This document shows, piece by piece, positions 21,047 through 32,590 of a stretch of DNA of 64,000 nucleotides. The translations under genes and the position numbers were made by a program. Positions within the stretch are counted from its first letter, which is position 1. Every line of letters begins with the position of its first letter. Source of the stretch: Okapia johnstoni (lineage: Eukaryota > Chordata > Mammalia > Artiodactyla > Giraffidae); contig CM044326.1 of the NCBI GenBank assembly GCA_024291935.2, forward strand, positions 38,582,948 through 38,646,947, read 5' to 3'. The notes beneath the pieces are model-generated. The model was not told the DNA's origin. It ran no database searches and was given only the letters and a program-made list of their open reading frames with translations.

Positions 21047-21706
21047 TAGGAATGATCACACTGAACAAAGTAAGTCAGAGAAAAACAAACACCATGTGAC
21101 ATAATTTGTAGGTGGCACCTAATTTTTTAAAAATGATACTGATTAACTTATTTACAAAAGAGAAACAGACTTACAGATATCAGAAATAAACGTATGGTTA
21201 CCAAAGAGGAAACATGGTGGGAAGGAATAAATCAGGACTTCAGGTTAGCATACACACACGACTATATACAGGCTCTCCCAGTGGATCAGCGGTAAAGAAT
21301 ACACCTACAAAGCAGGAGATGAAGGAATGCATTCAATCCCTGGGTTGGGAAGATCCCCTAGAGGAGGAAATGGCAACCCACTCCAGTATTCTTGCCTGGA
21401 AAATCCCATGGACAGAGAAGCCTGGCGGGCTACAGTCCATAGGGTCTCAAAGAGTCAGAAGCAATTGAGCAACTGAACACACACACACACACTATATAAA
21501 ATAGATAATTAAAAAGGACCTGCTGTATAGCATAGGGAGCTTTACTCAATATTCTGTGATAACCTGTATGAAAAAAGAATCTGGAAAAGAGTGGATATGT
21601 ATGTATATGTATTTACATATATATATAACTAACTCACTTTCCTGTACACCTGAAACTAACACAGCATTATAAATCACCTATGCTCTAATAAAATTAAAAC
21701 AAAGTA
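21047..21706 (+). mobile_element. L1 3' end, interrupted by Bov-tA
   Basis: ACTGAACAAAGTAAGTCAGAG, then after the SINE GGACCTGCTGTATAGCATAGG, CTGTACACCTGAAACTAACAC and CTAATAAAATTAAAAC. It is the same L1 family as 16886 on the same strand. Confidence 0.9.
21269..21490 (+). mobile_element. Bov-tA SINE inside L1
   Basis: ACTATATA at 21261-21268 and 21491-21498 flanks a full-length element with an ACACACAC tail. Confidence 0.94.
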
Positions 21707-22299
21707 AACAAACCACTATTGGGTCCCAGTGTGATCCCATTTCTAATCTTTGCAGAAAACCAGCCATTTGTCTTTTCCTTCCTCTCTGCGGACTCTTCCG
21801 TATGCTTCCAACACATTTTTCTTCTGCTACATTAGTCAGCATCAGTGTCTGTTCCTGGCAACAGGCTCTCTGAGCAGAAAAGTTCTGGTTCTTGTACCAG
21901 GGACACCAAAAAGCGAGAGCTTTTTGTTACTTGTCTCTCCGAGGGCTTCCAGGCTTGCTGGCTGAATTACTGAGCCTGTGTACAGTGGCTGCCAGGCTGA
22001 CTGTACATATCTCATCCAGATGAACATTCAGTAACTTCATTCCAGCAGTTTAAAATCAGCTCTGGTGGGAGTATTTATACCATAGAAATCATCAAACTCT
22101 ATAAATCAGGTATGGGTTCCCACCACCACAAAAAGCAGATTGTTAAACATTTAATAGCATACCACTGATGCCAGAAAGGAGAAGAGGAGGAAGAGAGTCA
22201 CAGGAAAACCATTCTCTGATCCTTCCCATCCAGTGTACGCTTTAAATACCCCCAGATTCTTCTTTCCATTTGAAATTCCACCTGGATCTGCTTGGTGGG
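21707..22299. other. Unassigned sequence
   Basis: No gene or repeat recognised. Confidence 0.3.
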
Positions 22300-22525
22300 G
22301 ACAAAGGAGACAGCAAATTCTTTCTTAAAAGGCCAGAGAGCAAACATTTTAGGCTTGGCTGGGTACGGTCTCCATCAGGGCTATTTAACTCTGCCACTGT
22401 ATTGTGAACACAGCCAGGGTGATATCAAAATTAACAGGAGGGTCTGTGTTCCAATAAAACTTTACTGATAAAAGCAAGCGGTGGGCCAGGTTTGGGCCAC
22501 AAGCCATAATCTGCCAACCCTGATA
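22300..22525 (-). mobile_element. MER-class DNA transposon remnant
   Basis: Old nonautonomous element recognised by AAAAGGCCAGAGAGCAAAC, ATTTTAGGCTTGGCTGGG, TGTTCCAATAAAACTTTACTG and CATAATCTGCCAACCCTG. Both degraded termini are present. I believe it is hAT-like; strand is by convention. Confidence 0.7.
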
Positions 22526-24959
22526 TAATACATGAATCCAAGCTCTTCATCGTGACAGTCACCTAGCTGCTTCTGCGTCTGCTACACTTGCTGGAACAGC
22601 ACAATGGGCTCATGTTAAACTCACATCTCTAACTGGAAAACTCTGTGTTTTCATCCCTTTGATCCTTTACCAGGAACATCTGCTCCTGTGTCTTCCTTCT
22701 GGCCTTCAGACCCATTTCAAAACCAGGTTATATGCACTGAATTTGTATTTACTTAAACCTGTTCTCTCCAAATATATGGACTCTTTCTCATCCATCAAAC
22801 TGCACTTCCCAACTAGCCTGACACACAATGATTTTTTTTCTGTTAAGTTATAGTTGGGACATAAGTAAACCAGATTGTAGCTTTCCTGACATCAGGTGTT
22901 GCTGTATTAATCTGTCTCTATATCCTCTGAGCCTGGCACATTTAGGCTCATGGTGGGTGCTGGGTATTGGCTGGAAAAAAAAATTGAGATAATCCCATTA
23001 TGGTCTGAAAGATCTACCTAAATGGGATACCATAAAGAGCTGTCTGACAAATCAGTTTGACATCATTTTCCAGAATCATCTGTGCAGTCCCAGACATGCC
23101 ATCTAACCATTTTGAGTTTCATTTGCTTTATCTGCTGAAAGAAAGAGTTATGCTCCTTGATCCTGAAGGTCTCCATAATCTAGAAAACATCTTCCTGGAT
23201 CAATTCATGGCATTACCTTGATACATTGACCCCTTCATCAGTGTAAGCCAAGGAACCACATAAAAATCCCACCCCAATGCCAGCCTATCACATTATGGCC
23301 CTCTTGATATTCTTAAGGGTCCAATTTATTGCCTTAAAATGCATTTTATTGCTGACAAATACTTGCACTATTGTCATGTTTCTGTAATATATGAATCCAA
23401 GCCATTGCTTGAATTAAAGATCAGACTAAGTTTGACCAATAATTATATAAATGTCACAAACATTTTTATTTTCTTTAAGGTTTAAGTGGATTGTTCTTTC
23501 ATAAATCATAAGAAGCTGAAATGATTTAATGTCAAGTCCCCATAGCTTTGCAAAAGGAAGATAGAAGATTATATTCTTGACTCAGAACTCCAAGCTGATT
23601 CCCAAGTTAAATTTCAAGTCCGATACCAGCTCAAAGCTGTCTAGCTTCTGCTGGGTGTGTCTTTTTTAATGCTCATAAATCCAGAGGTCATAAATCACTT
23701 GAATTCCCTTTTCTAAATAAAATTTCCATGTTAAGGTCATTTTTCAAAAAGAACCTTAACCTCTGCAGATGAGTAATTCTTAGAATTGAAATCATAGTCA
23801 TTTTTTAAAGTCAAGAATTCTGAAGAAACTCAGACCAAATCATACTGTGTAGTCAATATCTATAGTCACATAAATGTACATAATAAACAAAATATATACA
23901 AGTGGCATTAGTTTCTAGAGATTGAGCAAGGGGCTTATTTTGATACATTCCTGTAGCAAAATCCAGACAGTGTCAGAGATGCATCCTCTGCTGGTGAAAG
24001 GACCCGCCAAGTAATCTTGATTGCGCAGGAAATATGGGCAAGCCCCCAGACCAACTTGATGACCCTCCCCTGGACGCTGAAGCCAGCTCCCAGCTCTGCA
24101 TCTAGAATGGACCATCCTGTTCTCCATGTTTGTTTATCACCAATTCCTCTTCAGATTATAACTGCCTGGAGTCAGCAACCACACCTCCCGCCATTGTATC
24201 TTCAATGCATTGCAGGGTGCACTTTTGAAAAATATTGAAATGAAATGTTCCCAGAGGACACTTCCTTTTTCCTTTTCTGCTTGCCCCAGCTTCCAAGACC
24301 TTAACTGGTGGCAAAGGCAAAAGAAAAATTGATTGGATATGCCCCCAAGCACCACTCATTCCACAATGGAGTTTCTAAGTGGTATTACCTGGAAGGAAAG
24401 AATCTTGAGTTTTCCTTACCTGATGAACAACTGACCAAAAATTTTGCAAATGTCACAGACCATTCCTTCTCCTGCAGGCTCTGGGGCCAGCACCTGTGTC
24501 CTTGTTTTCTGTGAGGTTTTGGAGGATTGTGAGAGCTAAACTGCTGGCTGAAGCATTACGGAGACAGAGAACATGAGCAGGGCTACCAAGGAGCTGCATG
24601 CATGTGGACGAGTACGTGAACTGTGAAATGAGCACAGATGTGAAGCTGGGACACTGAGGCTCCAGTCCTGATTCTTCCCCAGTCCCTGTTCCTCTGTAAG
24701 ACCTGTGTCCCCGCGTGTATAATGGTGCCACGTTGTATCACTGTGCTTCAAACTTCTTTTTGCCTTTGTTCATGTCCAAAAAATGTAACCCAGTACAGCA
24801 GCTGGTCCTACTGAAAGCAGGAGTGAGAAGCCTGAAGCTGTGGGCGCCCCCTGCCCCTCATCCTTCTTGGAGACTCTGGGAAGAGGTCAGTGAGCTTTCT
24901 AAGGCAGGCACAATAAGATGAGGTATGCTTGTATTTCATAAGTAATAGATATTTTAAAA
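22526..24959. other. Long repeat-poor stretch
   Basis: About 2.4 kb. L2-like tail phrases occur near 22890-22975 (CTGAGCCTGGCACATTTAGG) and 24130-24225. The 23000-23900 part is AT-rich and otherwise featureless. Short frames on both strands near 24000-24900 show no domain. No gene supported. Confidence 0.4.
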
Positions 24960-25073
24960 GATGAGCTATATTTTCAATATCCTGTGATAAACCATAATGA
25001 AAAAGAATATAATATGTATAATTGAGTCATTTTGTTGTACAGCAGTAAATAACACAACATGTAGTTCAACTAT

Positions 25074-25871
25074 TGTTGCTGCTCAGTGAGTAAGTTGTAT
25101 CCGACTCTTTGTGATCCCATGGACTGCAGCATGCCAAGGCTTCCCTGTCCTTCACTGTCTCCCAGAGTTTGCTCAAACTCATGTCCATTGAGTGGGTGAT
25201 GCCATCCAACCATCTCATCCTCTGTCGCTCCTTCTCCTCCTGTCTTCAGTCTTTCCCATCATCAGGGTCTTTTCCAATGAGACAGCTCTTTGCATCAGGT
25301 GGCCAAAGTATTGGAGTTTCAGTTTTAGCATCAGTTCTTCCAATGAATATTCAGGGTTGATTTCCTTTAGGATTGACTGGTTTGATCTCCTTGCAGTCCA
25401 AGGGACTCTCAAGAGGCTTCTCCTGTGCCACAGTTCAAAAACATCAATTCTTTGGCATTCAGTCTTCTTTATGGTTCAACTCTCACATTCACACAAGGAC
25501 TTCCACGTTGGCTCCACAATGAAGAATCTGCCTGCAATGCAGGAGCCACAGGAGACTCAATTTCAATCTGTGGGTCAGGAAGATCCCCAGGAGGAGGGCA
25601 TAGCAATCCACTCCAGTATTCTTGCCTGGAGAATTTCATGGACAGAGGAGCCTGGCAGGCTATATAGTCCATATGGTCGCAAAGAGTCAAACACAACTGA
25701 AGTGACTTAGCACACACACACGAACTCACATCTGTACATGACTACTGGAAAAATAATAGCTTTGACTATATGGACCTTTGTCAGCTAAATGATGTCTCTG
25801 CTTTTCAATATGCTGTCTAGGTTTGTCATAGCTTTCCTTCCAAAGAGAAGCATTTTTTTAATATGGCTGTA
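25074..25871 (-). mobile_element. BovB LINE 3' part inside L1, itself interrupted
   Basis: Antisense BovB from TGTTGCTGCTCAGTGAGTAAG to CTTCCAAAGAGAAGC. TTCAACTAT (25065-25073) and TTCAACTGT (25872-25880) duplicate the L1 target. A Bov-tA at 25497-25722 splits it. The 172-codon + frame here is antisense LINE plus SINE, not a gene. Confidence 0.93.
25497..25722 (+). mobile_element. Bov-tA SINE inside BovB
   Basis: AAGGACTTCCACGTTGGCTC head, ACTGAAGTGACTTAGCACAC tail. ACTCACAT-like sequence flanks both sides and matches the BovB target CTCTCACATCC. This makes a SINE-in-LINE-in-LINE nest. Confidence 0.93.
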
Positions 25872-25912
25872 TTCAACTGTACTTCAGTAAAAAATCAGTT
25901 TAAAAAAAGATG

Positions 25913-26628
25913 AGCTGTATTTGTTTTCTATAGCTCCCAAAACAAATTGCCACAAATTTAATGATGAAAGTCTCAGCTGGTTAAGAATCCACCCACAATG
26001 TGGGAGACCTGGGTTTGATCCCTGAGTTGGGAAGATCCCCTGGAGAAGCGAAATGCTACCCACTCCAGTATTCTGGCCTGGAGAATTCCATGGACTGTAT
26101 AGTCCATGGGGTTGCAAAGAGTAAGACACGACTGAGCCACTTTCTCTAGTGATGAAAAGAACACATACTAATTATCTCACAACTTAGAGATCAGAAGTCT
26201 GACATGAGTTGCACTGGGCTTAAATCAAGGATTCAGTAAAGTCTTGCTCCCTCTAAGGATTTAGGAAGGGCTCCATTTCCTTGCCTTTTTCAACCTGTAG
26301 AGTTTCCACCTGCATTCCTTGGCTCCTAGTCCCTTCCTCCATCGGGGGAGCATCTTCAAATTTCTCTCTGACTCTGATCATCATCACATCTCCTCCTCTC
26401 CCTCTGCTTCCAACATCACATCTCCTTCTTCTCTCTGAACCTACCTCGCTCCCTCTTATAAAGACCTTTGTTATGACCTTGGATCCACTTAGATAATCCA
26501 TCTCAAGGTCCTTAATCATGTCCAAAGTCCTTTTTGACCATGTAAGATATCATATCCACAGTTTCTGAGCATAAAGATGTGGACATTTTGGAGAAGAGGG
26601 GTATCGATATTTTGTCTACCACAAGAGT
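25913..26628 (+). mobile_element. Old L1M-type 3' module, interrupted
   Basis: TGTATTTGTTTTCTATAGC and CAAATTGCCACAAATTTAATG, then after the SINE CTCACAACTTAGAGATCAGAAG, GTTGCACTGGGCTTAAATCAAGG and TCTACCACAAG at the end. Same family as 3430. Confidence 0.65.
25970..26149 (+). mobile_element. Bov-tA SINE with palindromic centre
   Basis: Head missing a few bases (GTCTCAGCTGGTTAAGAATCC). TGATGAAA at 25962-25969 and 26150-26157 is the target duplication. It carries CCATGGACT-GTAT-AGTCCATGG in place of the usual AGAGGAGCCTGG segment. Confidence 0.93.
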
Positions 26629-27654
26629 CAAACAAATTTGCCATTCTCAAACCCCTAGCCTGGAGGAGGGCGAGAGGCAGCAGATCACAAGGGAAAGAGA
26701 GGTCCATGGATCTCGGAAACAGGATAGACAGATCAAATTAGCCTTCAGACCCCACCCAGCCTCAACTTGAGATCTCATCTGTTCCCAGTACCACAGAGCT
26801 TCATAAGAGTCGCATCCAGGTCCACAGATGGTCCCCAACTGAGAGTACTTTCCCAAAGTCAGTGACCAGCAGGTCTGCCACCAATGTCAAACAAGAACCC
26901 CTGCTCATCAACTACAACCAATATGGTGCCCATTGACCCTTCAGTGGGATAAACCCATCTGGACCCCATAGTTCAGCCAGGCCCGCTGCACAGTCAACCC
27001 CATATGGACAACTTTCACCTCAAAGGCTAGCAATGATTGAGTCTCCCCCAGTAACGAGGGTGGCATGTCAGACAAAGATAGAAAGAAGGAAGAGGAAAAA
27101 AGGGGACTAAAGAAAGAAGGAAAGAACTCCACCTCAGGGCTGGTATTTGCTTCAGCACTAAATTAAACCAGCTCAGAATCTCCCCCAGATAAGAGTGAAA
27201 CACTGTCTCAATATAGTATCATTGTACTTATGAAATAGGAATCATTATAAGCACAAACATACTCATTTCTTTCTTTTTCCTTTTTCCCCTGAGCACCCCA
27301 CCTCCTTAAAACTGAGTCCTTATAATGTGCCTGTGCCCAAACTCACAGAATTAGGACAGAAAAATAGGGAACTGTGGTAGGAACAACAAAACTCAAGCTG
27401 GATTAGAGACATGTCTTAAAATTGAAAAAAACTATGAATACTGACCACTCAATTTCATCTTTTAATCAAAAGAAAAAAAAAATGGTAGGGTCCGCACATG
27501 ACAATACCTCTGTGCTCAATAATCCTCAGGGAAGAGGCCCTTTATCGAGGGCTAGTCCAAGGTTGTACTCTCCTGTCTTATTTTCACTGAAATAAAAATC
27601 TCACATCAACGCCTCTGTCCTTTCCCTTGTATATATCAAAATGTAATTGGCAAC
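26629..27654. other. Unassigned sequence
   Basis: No gene or repeat family could be supported. The 26640-27130 part has an even base composition unlike its neighbours and could be an old LTR-element remnant. Poly-A at 27469-27481. Confidence 0.35.
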
Positions 27655-28140
27655 GGTTGGGGTTTGTTGCCTTTATTGCTTTTAATAGCTGTATAGCCAC
27701 TGATTGCCCAAGCTGATGGTTAATTTAATTTCTGTCAATACAATATTGGGGCTGTCTGCATATTCAGACTATGATTAACTGCTGCGGAGTCCATAACACT
27801 GGTATTATTATTACTGCATTTAACTACCTCTCGGGAGAAGACAAATTAAATTATGTTGAAAATGCTGTTGATTATCATTACGAACTTATTTGTAGAGCAC
27901 AATTACTGATCTGTTGTAAAATAAATCACATTTTTTATCATCGTGGTATAAATTAACTTTACTGTGGGAGAATGGAGTGTGGCGCCTGAAAGAGTTGGGG
28001 CCTCCTTGTGTAAGTCAACGGAGCCCTGAATTAAAATCATCATCACCCATAAATGTAATATTATATTTTAATAATGAGCTACTTCTGATCAGGAGTGCCT
28101 TGGAAATTATGGAATTTCAACAATAAAGACACACACTCCA
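27655..28140 (+). other. Ancient element B and adjoining AT-rich block
   Basis: 27668-27745 is the partner of element A at 11171-11247. The next ~400 bases are free of recognised repeats and dense in TAAT/ATTA cores (AGACAAATTAAATTATG, GATTATCATTACG, ATAAATTAAC) with ACATTTTTTATCATCG. I infer a conserved noncoding element, perhaps a developmental enhancer. The 61-codon frame at 27771-27956 is not supported as coding. Confidence 0.6.
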
Positions 28141-28302
28141 CATGTGTCGTGCACTGCGGACTCAGACACAGGTTGAGACATGGGGATGAATTATTTGGGG
28201 CTATGACTCCAATTCAATCAGAAATCACTGCTCTGGTCATTAAAGAGAGGTGGCATTAAGAAGAAAAATTACATGAATAGCACATATGTGATCATCATTT
28301 AG

Positions 28303-28510
28303 GGCTTCTCTGGTGGCTCAGCAGTAAAGAACCTACCTGCCTAATGCAGGAGATGAAGGTTTGATTCCTGGGAAGATCCCCTTGAGAAGGAAATGGCAAC
28401 CTACTTCAATGGTTTTGCCTGGGAAATCCCATGGACAGAGGAGCCTAGTAAGCTATAATCCATCGGGTCACAAAAGAGTCAGGCACAACTTTATAAGTGA
28501 ACAGTGACAA
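28303..28510 (+). mobile_element. Bov-tA SINE, 13-bp perfect target duplication
   Basis: GATCATCATTTAG at 28290-28302 and 28511-28523. Body from GGCTTCTCTGGTGGCTCAG to CACAACTTTATAAGTGAAC; some internal loss around the usual GGGTTGG. Confidence 0.96.
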
Positions 28511-28567
28511 GATCATCATTTAGCTTTTGCCATTTCCTTCCAATTTACTAGAAATTATTGTTACCAT

Positions 28568-30077
28568 GTGAATTCAAGTGGGCTTTAGGAAGCATCAGTA
28601 CAAACAAAGCTAGTGGAGGTGATGAAATTCCAGCTGAGCTATTTTAAAACTTAAAGAAGATGCTATTAAACTGCTGCACTCAATATGCCAGCAAATCTGG
28701 AAAATTCAGCAGTGGCCCCAGGACTGGAAAAGGTCAATTTTCATTTCAATCCCAAAGAGGGGCAATGCCAAACAATGCTCAAACTAGTGCACAATTGCAC
28801 TCATCTCACAGGCTAGTAAAGTAATGCTCAAAATTCTCCAAGCCAGGCTTCAATAGTACGTGAACTGTGAAATTCCAGAAGTTAAAGCTGGATTTAGAAA
28901 AGACAGAGAAACCAGATCAAATTGTCAACATCCATCGAATCATAGAAAAAGCAAGAGAGTTCCAGAAAAACATCTATTTCTGCTTTATTGATTAAGCCAA
29001 AGCCTTTGAGTATGTCAATCACAACATACTGTGGAAAGTTCTTCAAAAGATGGAAATACCAGATCACCTGACTTGCCTCCTGAGAAATCTCTAGGCAGGT
29101 CAAGAAGCAACAGTGAGAACTAGACATGGAACAACAGACTGGTTCCAAAATTGGGAAAGGAGTATGTCAAGGTTGTAAATTGTCACCCTGCTTATTTAAC
29201 TTATATGCAGAATACATCATACATCATGCAAAATGCTAGGCTGGAAGAAGCACAAGCTGGAATCAAGATTGCTGGGAGAAATATCAATAACCTCAGATAT
29301 GTAGATGACACCACCTTTATGGCAGAAAGTGAAGAGGAACTAAAGAGCCTCTTGATGAAAGCGAAAGAAGAGAGTGAAAAAGCTGGCTTAAAAATCAACA
29401 TTCAAAAAGTAAATGTCGTGGCATCCGTTCCCATCACTCCATGGCAAATAGATGGGCAAACAATGGAAACAGTGACAGACTTTATTTTTGTGGGCTCCAA
29501 AATCACTGCAGATGGTGATTGCAGGCTTGAAATTAAAAGATACTTTCTTCTTGGAAGAAAAGCTATGACAAACTAGACAGCATATTAAAAAGCAGAGACA
29601 TTACTTTGCCAACAAAGGTCCATCTAGTCAAAGCTATGGTTTTTCCAGTAGTCATGTATGGATGTGAGAGTTGAACCATAAAGAAAGCTGAGCACCAAAG
29701 AATTGATGCTTTCGAGCTGTGGTGTTGGAGAAGACTCTTGAGAGTCTCTTGGACTGCAAGGAGATCCAACCAGTCTATCCTAAAGGAGATCAGTCCTGAA
29801 TGTTCACTGGAAGGACTGATGTTGAAACTGAAACTCCAATACTTTGGCCACCTGATAGGAAGAGCTGACTCATTTGAAAAGACCCTGATGCTGGGAAAGA
29901 TTGAAGGCAGGAGGAGAAGGGGATGGCAGAGGATGAGATGGTTGGATGGCATCACTGACTCGATGGACATGAGTTTGAGCAAGCTCTGGGAGTTGGTGAT
30001 GGACAGGGAGGCCTGGCATGCTGCAGTCCGTGGGGTCGAAAAGAGTCAGACTTGGCTGAGTGACTGAACTGAACTGA
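28568..30077 (+). pseudogene. BovB LINE, 1.5 kb, reverse-transcriptase pseudogene
   Basis: The longest sense BovB here. It is bounded by the 11-bp duplication ATTGTTACCAT at 28557-28567 and 30078-30088, and ends in the intact GACTGAACTGAACTGA terminus. It begins inside the reverse-transcriptase domain (the segment encoding ASGGDEIPAEL-type residues). It passes the FIDxAKAF motif, where a TAA replaces the residue after FID, and reaches YVDDTTFMAESEEELKSLLMKAKEESEKAG in the frame at 29151-29576. The C-terminal [23 protein letters not shown] is in the frame at 29738-30067. Several stops, a 7-base repeat (CATCATA) and frame changes make it inactive. The endonuclease half is absent. Confidence 0.95.
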
Positions 30078-30088
30078 ATTGTTACCAT

Positions 30089-30369
30089 AATGCCAGTTAG
30101 ACCAAACCCATTGCATGGGATCAATAAACAATAAGACCTTTCACCTTTGCAGCTGTAAGAATAATCAAAGACAGAGGACTTCTCAGACTGGCCACCAAAT
30201 AATTAGCACACTGGCTTGGTCTCAACTTGTCTATTAAGGGCCAGTGAAGACAATAACAGTGCATGTTCCTTTGGCCATTATTTTTAGCAATTTCTTCACC
30301 TTTAAATAACTAAATGGATCAAACAGTTGAGTAATTTGAATAAGACATATGTACCCAGGACTCGTCGAT
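30089..30369. other. Unassigned sequence
   Basis: No feature recognised. Confidence 0.3.
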
Positions 30370-30530
30370 TTAAATACACATGACTGTGTGGTAGGCAATA
30401 GACTAGGAGCTTAGAAGAATTCAGTTCAAATCCTTTCCCTGCCACCAAAAGGCTGATTTGGGGCAAGATAACCAACTACACTGGGCCTTGATTTTCTCAG
30501 CTGTAAAACAGGGGCATTTGGGTGTTATGG
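30370..30530 (+). mobile_element. MIR SINE
   Basis: TTCAGTTCAAATCCTTTCCC, GCCACCAAAAGGCTG, GGGCCTTGATTTTCTCAGC, TGTAAAACAGGGGCA follow MIR order. Confidence 0.6.
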
Positions 30531-30538
30531 TTTGTCTG

Positions 30539-30650
30539 AGAGTATTAGTTTTTCTAGGCTGTGTAAGAAATCACTACAAATCTAGGGGCTTAAAACAACA
30601 CTCCAGTATCAGCTCACAGCACTGGGGGTCAGATATCCAGGAAAGCAACC
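30539..30650 (+). mobile_element. Old L1M-type 3' module, 5' piece
   Basis: GTATTAGTTTTTCTAGGCTG, AATCACTACAAATCTAGGG, GCTTAAAACAACACTCC; only the first ~110 bases are recognisable. Confidence 0.55.
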
Positions 30651-32004
30651 AAAAGGAAGAGCAACCAAAATAACCAATGTTCTCAATAGTGACCTGAAAG
30701 ACAAAGCTGCTGCTGCTCCAGGGAGCAGACTTCTCCTGGAGAGGGCTCATGTGGCAAGGACTCCAGAACATCCTACAGCCAAGTATCCTTGGTATCTGTC
30801 AGGTCACTGTGGGGAGAATTTCTCAAAGGCAGATCCAACTCATTCATCTCTTAGCCCCCTATCCTGTTTCTGGGTCAAGCTTCATCCTCCCTTGTCTGCG
30901 TTGTCATCTCCACTTACATGTGACCTCCTTGGAGAAGCCACCGCCACCCCCACCCCTAGCTACTGGAGCCCACCCTTTTCCAGCTCAGTTCCCTATTTGT
31001 TCCCTTTGTGATTCAAATTAATCGACTTGTATATTACATGTTTGGGGTACATAGTGTTCTAGCCTGGAATAAAATCTGACCTCCATAGCCGTTTAGAAAT
31101 AGTTCCTGTGCACCTAGTAGATGTGAGAGTTGAGACAGAAGACTTGTTAGGAGGCTCTGGAAGTAGGTCAGGCAGTAGAGGACAGTGGCTTCAGCCCAGG
31201 CAGTGTGATGCAGGAGACAGAAAGGGGGAAGGGGGCATTTGGAATAAATGTAGCGTAGAGACTGAGGGGTCAAGAGGAGCCTAATTCATGCAGAGTAGGA
31301 GCAGGTAAACACTTCTTGCCTGGAGGAATGAGGGAGAAAATGGAAGGCTACCCCAGAGTACTCAGGGGCCATGAGTGACAATCTCAGGAGGAGTCAGAAG
31401 CCCCAGGGAAGGACCATGAACATTCCCGACTTGTTCACATGCCAGAACTTTATTTCTTCCTTACTTTGGTTTTGAAGCTCTTCTACTCCTCAATCATCAT
31501 AAAAGCTTACAACTGGGAACCAGTAAAAAGGAAGTTGTGGGAAGCCTGTCTCAAAAATGGAAGAAAAGCAAAGGTAGCTGATAGATGGAAGAAGTTAGGC
31601 CACCTCTAAACCTGAAGTGATGCCTTGGGACTTGACGAGGTGCTGCGTGATTACCCAAAATGTACCTCATAAACTCAGCATGCATGTTTGAATTGGCTTT
31701 TCTAGGTTATTTTGTGGTGAACACACCACAAATGTAGAGTTCTCCTGTTACTTATTAGGGTGTGTTGCTTAGCTCCTTATGTGTGTCTTTTTCACTCTAG
31801 ACCGATGAAAGCGTTCCCTTCAGAATACACTGTTCTCCTGGGGATAGAACGAGAGCATGGCGGAATCATGCAATGGTGCTTAAGGCTTCTGCTCAGAAGA
31901 AATATCATCCTTCTTACTCAGTGTTACATTGACCAAAGCAAGTCAGATGGCCAACCACACCTGAGGATCTTGGGAGCTGAGGTGGGTTGGAAGGTTACCC
32001 AAGA
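30651..32004. other. Unassigned sequence
   Basis: About 1.35 kb without recognised genes. A phrase near 31930 (TTGACCAAAGCAAGTCAGATGG) is like an old L1M/MER repeat. Frames of 79-90 codons have no visible domain. Confidence 0.35.
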
Positions 32005-32590
32005 TATGTCCTCCTGCAACCAGTGGATGTGACCTTCTTTGGTCTTTGCAGATGTAATTAAGGATCTTGAGATGGGGTCATTCTGGATCAGGGTAAGCCC
32101 TAAATTCAGGGACAAGGGTCGTTATAAAAGAAGAGAAGAGAAGAAATGCAGAAGGAAGGAAAGTCTTATGAAGATGGAAACAGAAATTGGAACAATGCAG
32201 CTGTAGCCTAAGGAATATTAGGGATTTCAATCAACTACTGGAAACTAGGAGAGAGACACGGAATAGATGCTCCTTCATATCTCATTACACAATTCCCCAT
32301 GGCACAGGTGGGTAGAATCTGCCTGCCAACGCAGGAGACGTGGGTTCAATCCCTGAGCTGGGAAGACTCCTGGAGCAGGAAGTGGCAACCCACTCCAGTA
32401 GTCTTGCCTGGGAAATCCTGTGGATAGAGGAGCCTGGTGGGATACAGCCCATGGGGTCGACAAAGAGTCAGACACGACTGAGCGACTAAACACCAACAGA
32501 GCCTTTAGAAAGAACCTGCAGATGCTCTGATTTCAGACTTTTGGCTTCCAGAACTGTTTTCTGTTGTTTTAAGCTTCCAAGTAAGCGCCC
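32005..32590 (-). mobile_element. Old L1M-type 3' module, opposite strand, interrupted
   Basis: GTCTTTGCAGATGTAATTAAGG, GAAGATGGAAACAGAAATTGG and TTTTGGCTTCCAGAACTG, then CTGTTGTTTTAAGCTTCC. This is the family of 3430 in reverse, split by a Bov-tA. Confidence 0.65.
32285..32498 (+). mobile_element. Bov-tA SINE inside the L1M module
   Basis: CCCCATGGCACAGGTGGGTAG (diverged head) to CACGACTGAGCGACTAAAC. Confidence 0.92.

Larger units (their letters stand above)
24960..25910 (+). mobile_element. L1 3' end, split by BovB
   Basis: Left part 24960-25073 (ATATCCTGTGATAAACCATAATG, GTTGTACAGCAGTAAATAACAC) and right part 25872-25910 (TTCAACTGTACTTCAGTAAAAAATC) are adjacent pieces of one L1 3' end, separated by a BovB insertion. 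Confidence 0.85.

Noticed and set aside
25192..25710. 172-codon plus-strand frame, one of the longest in the window
   Set aside because: It reads antisense BovB into a Bov-tA insertion; a chance frame through mobile elements.
26629..27654. Possible endogenous retroviral remnant
   Set aside because: Even composition hinted at an LTR element, but no LTR ends, primer site or pol/gag motif could be seen. Left unassigned.
29563..29982. 139-codon minus-strand frame
   Set aside because: Antisense of the BovB 3' end; the same frame appears in reverse at other BovB copies, such as 59625-60044.
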